Source of the DNA: Neostapfia colusana
Lineage: Eukaryota; Streptophyta; Magnoliopsida; Poales; Poaceae
Length of the DNA: 64,000 bases
Direction of reading: 5' to 3'
NCBI GenBank assembly: GCA_030760725.1
Contig: JASWHV010000011.1
Location: forward strand, 16,331,501-16,395,500
Shown here in pieces: positions 34,850 to 46,544 of the stretch. Position 1 is the stretch's first letter; each line of letters starts with the position of its first letter. The notes beneath the pieces are model-generated. The model was not told where the DNA came from, made no database searches, and saw only the letters and a program-made list of their open reading frames with translations. The position numbers and the translations under genes were made by a program.

Positions 34850-36283
34850 TCTCATCCAAAGGGTTGGCGATAAAGTAGAGGTGATTGAAGTTGATAACTC
34901 GGCTTGTGTGGCGATGGACGAGTCGTCTGGCTTCCAACACGATGATATTAGGTGTCTCACAGGTCGGGATCTCACTGACTATGACTTTGTAAGGGTTGGA
35001 AGGGACGGGTTTGTACCCATGTGTGTAATGACGACTGATATCACACGGATTAGCAATGTAACTTGAGGATGTTAGATAAACAAGGCCATTTAACTTGCCT
35101 GCGGGAGAAAAATGAGCGATATCATTTAGGCGAGAACGATTTGGGCGATCTGGTTGAAGTTCTTGATGACTTGGGGAAACTTGGGCAAGCGTTTTCTTCT
35201 GTGGACAAGTTAGAGGAGGTGAACCTGGGTAAAGGATCGGCACATTGACCATCTTTAATCAACAAGAACCTCATATGTTCCAAGAAGGAAGAGGTGAGTA
35301 AACTCCTTAAAGAATACATGGATTGCTTTGCATGGGAGTACACCGAGATGCCAGGGCTCAGCCAAGACCTTGTGGAGCATAAGTTGCCAATCAAGCCAGG
35401 TTTTAGGCCTCACAAGCAGCCTTTTAGATGATTCAACCCGGCAATACATGACAAGATCAAGGAAGAAGTGAATGGTCTACTCTAAGCTAACTTCATTAGG
35501 CCTAGATATTCTGACTGGGTCTCAAACATAGTCCCGGTGTAGAAGAAAAACATAGGAAAACTGAGGATTTGCATAGACTTTTGAGACCTCAACCGGGCTA
35601 CACCCAAGGATCAGGACCCTATGCCCATTGCCGATGTGTTGATCAACAGTGCTTCATGGCACAACATGATCAGCTTCTTGGATGGAAATGTGGGGTACAA
35701 CCAGATCTTCGTGGATGAGGAAGACACATCAAAGACAGCCTTTTGTTGCCCTGGGTTTGTGGGACTCATTGAGTGGATTGTGATGACCTTCGGGTTGAAA
35801 AACGCTGGTGCAACATACCAGAGGGCCATGAACTTGATCTTCCATGATCTCTTAAGGTATATCCTTGAGGTGTACATCGACGACCTTGGGGTAAAGTCAG
35901 CTGGATTCGAAGGGCATATGTCAGACTTGAAGATGGCCTTTGAGAGGATGAGAAAGTATGGCCTCAAGATGAGTCCTCTAAAATGTGCATTGGGCGTGTT
36001 GGTTGGACAATTCTTGGGTTTCATCGTGCACGTAAATGGCATAGAAATTGATCCCAAGAAGGTAGAAGCTATCAAAGAGGATAAGAGAGCCAACGTGCAA
36101 GAAGTATGTTCAATGTCTACTAGGGAAGATAAACTACTTGAGGAGGTTCATTGCAAACTTTTCCGGCAAGATTGGGACATTCATGCCTCTCTTGAAGCTA
36201 AAGCACGAGCAAGAGTTCACTTGGGGGCAGAGCAAAAGGAGGATTTCGAGAGAATCAAAGAGTACTTGATCAAGCCATCAGTA
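34850..36283 (+). pseudogene. pol: Element F: Tat-type Ty3/gypsy RT region, broken
   Basis: 34881-35066 reads EVDNSACVAMDESSGFQHDD, from the stretch between protease and RT; 35063-35500 contains LLKEYMDCFAWEYTEMPGLS and LPIKPGFRPHKQPF; 35621-36283 is the RT core with PMPIADVLINSA, VMTFGLKNAGATYQRAMN and the catalytic YIDD. Stops at about 35430, 35485, 35540 and 35582 and a TGA at the end of the second segment show it is dead. It is cut at 36284 by the 5' LTR of element E and at the left by element G. Confidence 0.88.
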
Positions 36284-39200
36284 TGTATGGGATGAGTTTT
36301 TCATTTGCTAAAAGTGTTCACCACACCACACTCACCTCATTTGTGAAAATCATATGAACACATTTGAAGAGCAAGTAACCACCATCAAGAGATTCATTAG
36401 GAGATAAACTCACAAAATGCAAAAGTGGTATTTCCCACATGCATCATATAGGGTCTGAGCATAAGATTAACTCCTACACTTTGTTAGGAATGCTCATGCC
36501 AAATTTCACGCAAATCCAGAACCTTTTGAGGTATTTTTGGGTACACTTAGTAAAAGAGCTAGTTTGAATTTAAATTCAAATTCAAACTCCTTTCGTCAGA
36601 TGAATTCAAAAGTGGGATTCATATTCACACCCGGCACATTTTTATAAACTACTGCACCAAGTTTCATCCCATTTGGGATCGATCTTGACATGAGCTAGTG
36701 GGGCAAATTCAAACTGAATTTGAAATTCAGATTGCACATTTGCGGAAATTTCATTTAGACCAATTTGCACTTTGAATTATTCACAATCAATGCAGGAGGG
36801 TCACCAATATTTGGAGCAGTGGAAAAATTGAAGTTTTGAGGTCAAATTAGGATGGTGGGACCCCCTGTCAGCCACACAACCGAAGTGAACCGACAGAGAC
36901 CGAGTGCTCTGTTCTCCGGGCTGCACCCACGAGCGCCACCGTGCCAAATCTTGGCGCCAGATCCTGCTTTGGTTGTGCATGCTGGGGCTGCCGCACGGCA
37001 TCCTCATCACGCACACAAGCAGCACAAATCGAGTTTCCTACCTCCCCTCACTCACACGCGCCCCACGGTAATTTTTCTCCCGCGAAGAGCACGCCATAGC
37101 CGATTCTTTGTCGCCCCATTGCTCTCGCCATTCGAGCTTCGGTTGGCCTAGCTCCTCACACAGAAAAGACGTGCCACTAAGTGCTCTATCTATCCACTAG
37201 CTCCATCCTCCGGTTTCCCTGTTCAGTTGCTCACGGGAATCCAAAGATTCAGCTGCGCCCGAGTGGGAACCGAAGAAACGAGCTTCGGCTCTCCGTGGAT
37301 AGCCCACACCAAGACGAATCACGCTCAAGCAAACCTGACTTCCAGCGCACAAGCAACCCTAGCAGCTTCTCCCTGAAGCTCATCCTCAACGGTGGATCAC
37401 AGCACGGGAATTTGGAATTTTTTCCCGGGCGGCACAACTAGACCCTGAAGTAGGAAAGTGTTAAATTCACGATCAATTATCGTTCATAGCCATTCGAACT
37501 TTGCACTGAGATCCTCACTAGTTAGCACACCTCCTATATCGATTCTAGATGGAGAAAGTATGTGTAGAGGGAGGATTCCGAGGTCTTTCCGAGGAAAAAC
37601 CATCGGACCCTGTTGGCCTCACAGTGACGACGTGGTTCGAGGGCTCCCCGATGAAGTTGGATGCTAGTTCCAGCTTCCTCGTGATCGCCTGGTGCTTTAG
37701 ACCTCAAAAGCCGAGCGTTTGAGGTAGAATTGAGGTTGGTAGACCTCGCCAAAACCCTAAACGGAGCTGTTGCCAGTGTGCGCCTAGTTCCGGTGATCGC
37801 AGGCCGCCGGCGATCCTCAAGATGAGCTCAGCATGGGAAAATACGTGGGGGCGGCGAGTTTCGCCACGGGAGGGTGCCGGGAACTCGGTTCTGGTGAACC
37901 TTGTCAGAGACCGCCGCCGTCTGGTGCATTTGGCGCGAGGTGGAAGAAAGCAGGACGTGTGGGACCCACGGGCAGGGATTTAAACATTTCAAGAATTTCA
38001 GTTTCTAGTTCAAACTCCAAACCCACATAACTTTGGCTAGGAAACTCCAAATCGAGTGTACCAAATTTTGTTGGATTCAGCTCTTTGAGTACTTTCCATC
38101 AAATCAAGTTTCACTCTATGAAAATCTATATTTCTCCAGAATTAATTCTTCAAAATTTAAACTGTTTAGAATTTTAACTGGAGGACCCTTTAGTGAAAAA
38201 TTTCGAAATTTGGCCAGAATTTTCCTTATAATATCTCTGAGCTACCATAAAATTTCAGATCCATCCGAGCTCATTTGATCCACCTAATAGTTTGATTATT
38301 GAAACTGTTCCGGAGAAAATGAAAAATGTACAGAAACATTTTTCAGATTTTCTCCGAACTTGTTTAGCTCATATATTTTGCTAGGAATCTTCAAATTAGG
38401 TGAAACCAATTCCATAAGAACCATCTGAAAATCTAGTTTCCATAAAGTCATGGCTTGCTCCATGAAAATCCTTAGAACACCCTAAGAGCTCTAATTAGGG
38501 CCAAATACACAATTATTTGTGCAGAGCTCAAATGAGCCTTGCTTCAAATGAAATTTGGCCAAGTATCTGTTTTAGATTGTATCCAAACCACAGTAAACAT
38601 CTCAGAGTCATTAGGCCTATCTATCTATACTTACAGACTTCACAATATCAACTTCAAACTCAAACGCATTTAATTGACACGTATTATATGTTCTTTCGTG
38701 TAGTCGCTAAGTTTGAAGAGGAGCCGGAGGTTTTAGACTTCATAACTCTGGAGGAACAGCTATCATACGACCAGCAGCAAGGCAAGCTCTGGTTTGCATT
38801 AGCCTATTCATAAATTTTATTGTTTTGAGACCTTTCTTTATGTATTTCCTTCAAATGTGCATTAGAGTCTTGTTTGAAAACCCAATTGCATAGCCAAGAG
38901 AACCAGGGTTTTGGGCTTAAGTTTTAAACCCCGAGTAGTCACTGCAATGCTAAGATGGTGTAGGATTCGGTACAAGTCGAGTAGTTGGAACTACTCGCGA
39001 GAATAGGCTAGAGGCACACCACTCGGTTAGAGATAGCAAATGAATCACATGGCAAGAAAAATGAGACCGAGCGTAGAGTAAGGGCAGCAGGACTTTGGGG
39101 TCTGGGTGCCATAGATCTGCTTGTGTCGATTGAGGACCGAGACATGTGCGGGCCTGTTGAACAAGCTAGAACAGTACCGAAGACCTACCGGATATATGGG

Positions 39201-40198
39201 AACCGGGAAACCGATGTAATTCGGGTAGCAATCTGTTGAGGCATTGCTTGTCGTCCAGAGGGTACGTTGAGAGCAGCGAGCTGTAAATCGGCTGGCGGGC
39301 ACTGCGGATGCTCCGTGCAAAGACCTCCTGCTCAGAACGATAGGACCGGTCCAACACTTGGCTGACAGATGAAAGGTTGTTGCGTACGACGTCCGTGGTG
39401 GTTGCTGTAGACAACATCGAGTACGGGCGTACGTGACGGGTTATTCGGGTAACCCTGCAGGTGTAAAACGATTATAATCTATGTCCTTCGCGGTCAGTGA
39501 GTACCACTTGTTTACTGTACCGTGACGTCGAAAGAACAGGCTACTGTCATGTTAAAAAGGTTGCTCATTGAAAGCTGTACTTTGTTTGCTAATGACTTGC
39601 TGTAGTTTAGAGCTAATTAATGTTCTTTTCAATCTTAGGCAAAGCACATGAGAGAAATGCCTTTTTTGTTTGATTGCGGCTCTCTTATGTGCCTTAGCGC
39701 GAGGTTCTCCAACAACTTGTTGCTAAAATTTGAAAGTAAGGTCCAACTAATTAGGCGTGTATTTTGCAATACACATTCCTACTTTATATTGCAAACCCAG
39801 CATGTAGAGTTCCATGTGTAGGTAAGACGGGTTAGTCTTGCTGAGCCATCGTGCTCACTGCTTGTATTTGAAGCGTTTGCAGGGTGCTTTGAGGAGGAGG
39901 CTCCCGAGGAGACGTACCCCCAACAGGGAAACACCGTCGAGTGGGAGCTGTGCACACCGCTGTGTTATTGTGTGTGTGCTAGTGAGAACACGTTCACGGG
40001 CTGAACGTGAACTCTTTTACTTAGTCTACGCCCGTGAGTGCAGCCTTGACGTATTTTATTGTAAACATGTTCATAAACCCTTCTATGTAATAAAAATTTC
40101 GCTTCCACTTTGTATCCTTTTATGTTTGTTATCTAGTGCTATGCAACGCAACACCCCTCAGTGTGCTCCGGGCTAGTCGAGACCCTCGATTCCTCGCA
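36284..40198 (+). repeat. 5' LTR of element E (3,915 bp)
   Basis: Begins TGTATGGGATGAG and ends CTCGCA. Near-palindrome remnant GTGGGACCCCC at 36855-36865. AATAAA at 40089-40094. Aligns along its length with the D and B LTRs though diverged. Three coding-like blocks are listed separately. The left boundary is placed by similarity to the LTR start of C. Confidence 0.82.
37549..40004 (+). CDS. Putative LTR-resident three-exon ORF, copy E
   Basis: Block 1 is 37549-37680 (132 nt, ATG; TVTTWFEGSPM then ASSSFL, matching B's LSSFLE at the same place, followed by GTGATC). Block 2 is 38712-38781 (70 nt, FEEEPEVLDFITLEEQL and on, ending CAAG followed by GCAAGC). Block 3 is 39883-40004 (122 nt, after GTTTGCAG; CFEEEAPEETYPQQ and VEWELCTP; TGA). 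Compared with D, block 2 is shorter by exactly one codon, and by my hand count 7 of 11 changed codons are synonymous. AATAAA follows at 40089. No stop interrupts this copy, although the rest of E is heavily mutated. Function unknown. Confidence 0.42.
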
Positions 40199-41700
40199 GT
40201 GTGGTATCAGAGCTTCGTTGAGATTTAACACACTTAAAAAGGTTAAATTTTCAAAAACTCGGTGAGGAACGAGTTAATAGCCCATATAAGGATGTTATTA
40301 GTGTATAGAAAGTGGCAACACTAACCTATTTGTTTATGTCGGAAAATCATGCATCTCCGGACGTCATATGTCTTGAGGGGGTGCATGTAAGCGCTTTTCA
40401 CCAGTGCGCACAAGCTTAAGGGTGGAGCCTCACGGGTGGCAGGTAACCCGGCCAGCTTTAGTATCCTCTACGACTCTTCATGTCATTTGGGGTATTCAAG
40501 CAACGTTCTTCCATTGAGTGCTACGGGCATGTATGGGAGACCTGTTCACGTGGTTAGTAACGTGAACACGTAGCTCAATGCGTGATTGGCTTGAGAACAA
40601 CCGTGCGAGTGATGACGGGCGGTTGTATGAACTGTATTGGGACCGTGTTCGGTGTGCAGCTGAACCTGACGATTGTGTGGTTTAATTGCAGATAGTCTAA
40701 CCATGAATTGGTAGACGAGTAACATACGTGTGCGAGAGACGTTTAGTGCCACTGAATTAACGAAGCTGGCTAAGTCTGGTATAGATTTTTTTTGTGAGGA
40801 ACGTAGTACCGGCATGAATTGGGTGACGCTTCGACGTCACACTGCACTAAATGATCAACATCATTGAAAAACTTGAAGGTTTTGATCCAGAGCACTAAAA
40901 CTTTGATTTAACTCCTTTCCTTAATCAGGATGTTCAAAGTAAGCAAGTTTTCAACTTATAGGATATTAAGGACAGTGCCCTCTGTTTTCAGCTGAAATAA
41001 TGCTGAAGTTATACAGAGGTTAGAGGTCGAGTTCTTTCGATGTTGGGGTCGTATGATACATTTATGGAAATCTATGTAAGATCTTTACAACTTTTCTATT
41101 GATGTCCAGAGGTGTTTCATCCCTCAACTGGTCGAGAAATGCAGTAGAGTTGAAACTGTCCAGAAAACAGGACAGAGCAAATACTCTCTGTAACTCTGTA
41201 AATGACCATAACTTCCTGCATCAAAATCCAAAAATGGAAAATGAGGTAGTTCTGAAAAGTTCATGAGATAATCTACATCCTTGTAACAGGAAGTTTTGCC
41301 AAATTCGATGTATAATTAACTGGGATTCTTGGGTCAAATAAGTACCTCAAGCAGGGAGGTGCTGTCCAATTTTCTCCAGAAATTATGTCAATTTTGACAT
41401 CTCATAACTTTTGAACCAGGAAAGTTTTGAGGGCAATCGAATACATTATTATAGCTTTTGAAGTTAACTTTAACTTTGATGTTGAGCTCCAGAACTGGTT
41501 TTGCCTTTAACATGGTCTAAATCAGATTAAAAGACAAACTGGTCAGGGCTGTCAGTTTGGGCAGCAGACCAGCAATCAAATTTGTTCTAAGTTTGATTCG
41601 TGTTTCCAAGTTTTATGAGTTCAATGACATGTGTTGTGTTATAACTCAATGATTTACTGTTGAAATGAATATTTGACCTTTTTCAAATATGTTTCTACAG
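40199..41700 (+). other. Leader and PBS of element E
   Basis: PBS TGGTATCAGAGC at 40202-40213, three bases from the LTR. The ~1.5-kb leader is colinear with those of B and D. The region matching their 85-codon open stretch (about 40420 onwards) is broken here. It ends GTTTCTACAG directly before the ORF1 ATG. Confidence 0.85.
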
Positions 41701-42661
41701 ATGGTAGAGGATAAATAACTGGAGAATAGGTGGGTGATATCCCACTGTTCTCAACGCAGCAGTTATTCGGAACTGTTGAAGCTGATGCTTCAATATTTCG
41801 GGTACGTGGAGATGCCGCGTTACCTCACCAAGGAAGAAGGTGAGGAGGGGAACAAGACATGGACTGTCCATGTCGATGTTCCAGCAGGATCGACGCCACC
41901 TGGTTGGGCACCGTTCACCGTTATGGTGAAAGGGAGACAACCGGAAGAAATGTGGCAGGTGACAGCCCGTGACACCATGTCGCGTTTCTGCCAGCTACAC
42001 ATGAGAGCGATGGAGGGCACTCCATACGCACTTGTCCCGGTGGAGGGGCGAGCTAATCAAGTGTGGAGGGAGAGGTTCTTGGAAGCAACGGATTCAAGTT
42101 GCCCAAGGTACAATCCTGCAGAGGCGAACCTTAGCCTCCAGTTGATGGCAGGAAAGAACGTAATGGACAGACAAGCTGTCCATACGGCTCAACTTGCCGT
42201 GGAGATCAAGGAGAGCACCAACCGCCAAGACCATTTCGATAGTACTCACAGCGCACTCCGTAATGTGCTCCTTCTGACAATCAAGCGACTGAATGAACAT
42301 CACAATCAGTTGCGTCGTCTGATGAAGGCGAAGAAGAAAAGCCGTGTCGACATCACGGCCTTGCAGCAGCAGACTCAGACCTTGACCCAGCAGAACGAGG
42401 TCCTTACTCAAGAGCGTGTTGACACTATTGAGGAGGGACAGAACTGGGAAGAATACTACAACCAGGCCATGGATGAGGTGCATGCTTTGCAAGACCTCGT
42501 GCCTCCAGTAGTGGGCCTAAATGGTAGGTGCAGTACCCGTGGTTTTGGGTATCCCGGCGATGCCGGAACCTGAACCCGAAGAGGAGGTCATGGACCCTGA
42601 GCCACAAGCAGAGATAGCGGAGGAGGAAGACCCGCAGGAGGTCGAGTTCTACTCCGAGTAG
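41701..42661 (+). pseudogene. Element E ORF1: globular head, coiled coil, acidic tail
   Basis: Starts at ATG 41701; codon 6 is TAA and a frameshift occurs near 42520, so it is inactive. Restoring neither, the visible blocks are: WVISHCS and LMLQYFGY, NKTWTVHVDVPAG, RDTMSRFCQLH, ATDSSCPRYNPAEANLSL (head, residues ~1-150); heptad-like helix rich in Leu/Gln/Glu around SRVDITALQQQTQTLTQQN (~190-260); and, in the shifted frame, a tail with PEPEPEEEVMDPEPQAEIAE ending FYSE at TAG 42659-42661. Rice elements such as RIRE3/RIRE8 have, as I recall, an extra ORF in this place; its function is unknown. It might act as a gag partner, which is only a guess. Confidence 0.75.
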
Positions 42662-42935
42662 TGAGTGTACCATTGCAAAGTAGGGCAGCGAGGGTGGTGT
42701 GTAGAAACTTTTGTAACAGATGACATGTCGTGTAGACAGTAGTATGTGTATAGATAGTGACGACAGGAGCACAACTTCTTGGGGATCTGAGAATAATGTA
42801 TCTTGTATAAAGTTTATGCTTTAACAATATATGTGAATGTTGTGCAAGTTTATTCATGTGTCACTACAATACCTACTGTTTTCCATGGAATTTTAAGAAT
42901 GACATGTGCTGATAGTTGCTGTTTTGGATTTCAGA
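42662..42935 (+). other. ORF1-gag spacer, element E
   Basis: About 270 bp without an ORF. It ends GTTTTGGATTTCAG-A immediately before the gag ATG, a good match to a plant 3' splice site. Confidence 0.6.
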
Positions 42936-44210
42936 ATGACTCGTACACGTGCCAATCCTGAGATTGGTGGTTCAAGTCAGGGGGGAGAGGCCTCCCAACA
43001 GCCTCCCGAGACTTCCTAGGGACAGCTGCAACAGCAACAACAGCAACCTCCACCACCGCCACCGCCAACAGTTACATTGGCCGACATCGTTGCGACCATG
43101 GCGGGCTCACATCAGCAGCACACGGAGTTGCTGCAAACCTTAATTGCCAATACATCTCGTCCAGAGAGGCTTCAAGACCGAGAGAAACGCCAAAAAAGTT
43201 CGTACTCGAATTTTCTTGCTACCCATCCCTCTGTATTCTCAAGGACAGATGAACCACTCGATGCGTACAACTGGCTTCGCACGATGGAAATGAAGTTCGG
43301 GCTGCTCCAAGTGAGTGAGCAGCGGAAGAATCAATTCACGGCCCAGCAACTTCAGGGGTCCGCGAGTGCTTGGTGGGCAAACTTTTGTGCCTCGCAACCC
43401 ACCGAGCGAGTGCTGACCTGGGCGGAGTTCCGGATGGCCTTCAGGGCCTATCATATACCGCCAGGTCTTATGAAGAGGAAGACGCAAGAATTCCTCCATC
43501 TGCAGCAAGGCAGCAGGAAAGCGCTGGAGTACTCCAGGGTGTTCAATGATCTGGCACTCTACGCTTCATATCACGCAGATACGGATGAGAAGCTGCGAGA
43601 CCACTTTTATCAGGGGCTGAATCCGCCCCTGAAGGACAAGATGGCAATGATCAATTGCGGCAGCCTCAATGACATAATTGATGCTGCAATTGTACACGAG
43701 GACTCCGGCAAGGAGTTAGCGGCGGCGGAGAAGAAGCGAAGCGCGCTGCAGAGCAACGGAGAGGGGGGGTGGTCCTCCCCAAAAATATCAGATGGTGTAT
43801 CGCTCACCATCTGGACAACGCTGGCAGCGACCACAGCGACCGATGCAATATCGCAATCGGCCGTATTTACCACCGGCGTTCCGACCAGCCTTACTATCAC
43901 CTCCTCCGCAGCAACAACAGCAGCAGTGGATGATGTCGTGTGCGTTTGCACCTCAACAGCGCGTGCTGGACTTTCGTCCTCCAAGCACGGGCCAACCATC
44001 GACAGCATGCTTCAAATGCAGTCGCCAAGGGCACTTCGCCAACAACTGCCCCGAGAGGCAAGGTAACAGAATGCCACCACAGTTTCCGGGGAGGAATCAG
44101 CCCCCGAATCCCATTAATGCACGGAGGGTAAACCCTAAGCCCGGCACCATCCACCAACTTGCCATAGAGGACGTGCCGGAGGGAGAACCCATCCTTGCGG
44201 GTATGTTCTA
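42936..44210 (+). pseudogene. gag: Element E gag, broken
   Basis: ATG at 42936 (MTRTRANPEIGGSSQGG); TAG at 43017; a Gln/Pro-rich run; then from ~43077 the capsid region with SYSNFLATHPSVF, YNWLRTMEMKFGLLQ, AQQLQGSASAWWANF, EFRMAFRAYHIPP and EFLHLQQGSRKALEYS. A G-run near 43765 shifts the frame, after which the nucleocapsid CCHC knuckle CFKCSRQGHFANNCPERQ appears (about 44007-44060). The fullest gag of this family in the window; used as the reference for the deletions in B and D. Confidence 0.85.
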
Positions 44211-44782
44211 ACTCCAAAAGCATCCCGCCATAGTTTCATTTGACTCAGGCACCAAGCATAATTTCATTAGTTAAGCTTTTTTGCTAAATACAGCTTGCAA
44301 ATACTACCCACCAAAAGTCCTTATTTGATTTGTTCACCGGCTGGAAAAATTTCAGCAAGTATGATGGTTCCAAAAGCGCCATTATGCTTAGGGGGTAGAA
44401 TATACCCTACGTCTTTCATAGCTTTAGAGGGACAAAACGTCGATGTCATCTTAGGGATGTCGTGGTTAACCCGCCACAGTGCTGTTTTAGACACCGTCCT
44501 CCGAGTCGTGCATCTACATACAGAAATGCACGAGTCTCATTCATTTTTTCTGGACAGTCCAGAAATAAAGCTTCCAAGTGTATACCAATCCACCACTATC
44601 AGATTTGAAGCCATTCCAGTAGCCCGTGAGTTCCCAGACGTATTCCCTGGATGATTTACCGGGTATGCCACCCGACAAAGAGGTGGGTTTCAAGATTGAG
44701 CTTACACCGGGAACCATGCCAATATCAAGAAGGCCGTACAAGATGGCGCCAAAGGAGTTGACAGAATTGAGAACTCAGTTAA
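44211..44782 (+). pseudogene. pol: Element E protease and RT start (upstream of CACTA-2)
   Basis: Degenerate protease (FDSGTKHNFIS, changed from DSGAT) with several stops, then PRE-RT linker with DVILGMSWLTRHSAVLD and the RT entry PGTMPISRRPYKMAPKEL. The frame runs to TQL at the CACTA-2 insertion point and resumes at 63217. Confidence 0.85.
44780..44782 (+). repeat. Target-site duplication, left copy TAA (CACTA-2)
   Basis: Pairs with TGA at 63217-63219. The intact relative sequence reads CAGTTGACAGACC-like, so the left copy appears to have mutated G to A. Confidence 0.7.
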
Positions 44783-45180
44783 CACTACAGAAATCCCGGC
44801 GATTTGCGACGGTCGGGGCCGTCGCAAATAAGTGTAAAACCATCGCAAATAATCAAATTGCGGCGGCTTTACTTATTTGCGACGGTTTCTGGCTGTCGCT
44901 TGTTTTTCGTCGCAATTAATTTTATTTGCGACGGCCGCCATCACAAATAAACTTGTTTGCGATGGCTTAGACCCGCCGTCGCAAACACGGGCCCGGGCCC
45001 AGCTGATGGGCCCGACCTGACAATTTGCGACGGCCAGCCACGGCCGTTGCAAGTAAGTACTTAATTTGCGACGGCCGCCGCCGGCCGTCGCAAATTATGT
45101 AGGTTAATTTGCGACAGGCTGGACACTTATTTGCGACGGTACTGTATAATAAGCCGTCGCAAATAAGGTTTTTTATTTTT
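44783..45180 (-). repeat. CACTA-2 left subterminal repeats
   Basis: At least a dozen TTTGCGACGG or CCGTCGCAAAT units in both orientations. Confidence 0.9.
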
Positions 45181-45347
45181 TTAAAAAAACTGAACATTCT
45201 GCCCAGCTCGATGGCCAGAAACACAATAGACATAACAGCAGATAAATAAGGAACAGAAAAATACAACATCCTCGCCGCTCCATGGATCACAACACAAAAG
45301 TCTCACATCTCATCACAAGAATACAAAAATAAGGAAGAGGCTCTCCG
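45181..45347. other. CACTA-2 3' untranslated-like sequence
   Basis: Lies between the subterminal repeats and the stop codon of the TnpA-like gene; no ORF. Confidence 0.5.
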
Positions 45348-46514
45348 CTAGCGTCCACTTCCTCCAGAGCCGCCAACATCCTCGCCGCGCGTCAGTCTAG
45401 GCGCCGGTATAGACGGCGACGGAGTTTGAGCCTCTGTCGCTGATCCCTGCATCCCATAGACGTTGTTGGACATATTAATTTGTTTAGAACTTCATTTTTG
45501 ACTAGAATTGATTAAACAAGCTAGAATTGATCATATTGAACTTAGTTTATTTTATTTGAGTTAGATTTGCTATATGTTTGATTATGTAAGACTAAGTAAG
45601 GCTACAATACCTAAGTAAGACTACAATTTGTTTGGCATGAAAGTAAGACTAAATTTTATGAATTAAGACTAAGTAAGCACGTTTTTGATTACCTGCACCC
45701 GGAGAAACATGCACCGGCGGCAATAGCTCCAGTTCCGGTGGTGGAATCGGCGGCGGCAGTGGAGGAAGCTGGAGGTGCAACCCCTGGACATCACAGCCTT
45801 GAAAGAAACTCTGTGGTTGCAAAAGTTGCAGGTTATTACATATTATTAATAATGCGCTAAATTTAAATTACTTTAGCTTACCGTCATCGCCTGTCGCTGC
45901 ATCTCCATCGTCTGTCGCATCTGCTCCATGCAGTCTCGCTGGTAGGAGATGGTGTCCTCCATCGCTGCCTTCTGCGCCGCCAGGTCCGACTGAAACTGCT
46001 CGCGACTCTCCTGGACCTGACGGGTGAGAGTCTCCACCTGCGAGACACGGCGACTCAGGCCCACCGAGAAGACTGTGTGGAGCTGCCTCTCGAAGGTCTC
46101 GCCGCCCTCAAGTCGACCACTCCATCGAATATGGCGAGCCTATAAAAACAGAATCAGTAATATGGAATTGAAATATCTTTAATATTTTGAATTGAAAACG
46201 ATAAAATGACTTATGAACTCACCTTCCGTGGGCTTTTCCACCTCCGGTTGCATACACGGCTTGAGGATCGATTGGTTCATGTTCCCAATCGAAATCTGTG
46301 CCGTGTATCCTCCTAGCCTCCTCCCCGTATCTAGTCTGAAAAACAAGAAAACCGTGTAAGTTCATCAATCCATATAGTTATATTTACTATGAACGATTTC
46401 TATACTTACCAACCGCTCGGCTGCGGCCTGACTGCACCCCTGGTGCTGAGAAGGGTCCCTGTGACCTCTCTTCCAGATCTCAGCAGGAGTCGACGACACC
46501 CCCGTCTCGCGCTC
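45348..46514 (-). pseudogene. CACTA-2 TnpA-like (plant Ptta/En/Spm-type) gene
   Basis: Minus-strand exons read from splice sites: 46514-46410 (ERETGVSSTPAEIWKRGH), 46335-46223 (RIHGTDFDWEHEPIDPQAVY), 46139-45882 (opens FDGVV-like, then coiled coil with VETLTRQVQESREQFQSDLA), 45797-45693 (Pro/Leu-rich) and 45446-45348 (GSATEAQTPSPS, stop TAG at 45348). Donors and acceptors are canonical. The order matches CACTA-1. A frame slip inside the third exon joins the FDGVV block to the coiled coil. A DNA-binding accessory protein for transposition is the likely role by family. Confidence 0.65.
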
Positions 46515-46544
46515 CTGTCAATACGTGTTAGTACGAACAATATA

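Noticed and set aside
34831..34850. Target-site duplication for element G
   Set aside because: Only one LTR is visible, so the flanking CCATC cannot be paired.
36279..36283. Target-site duplication CAGTA for element E
   Set aside because: E's 3' end is not in the window; there is nothing to compare.
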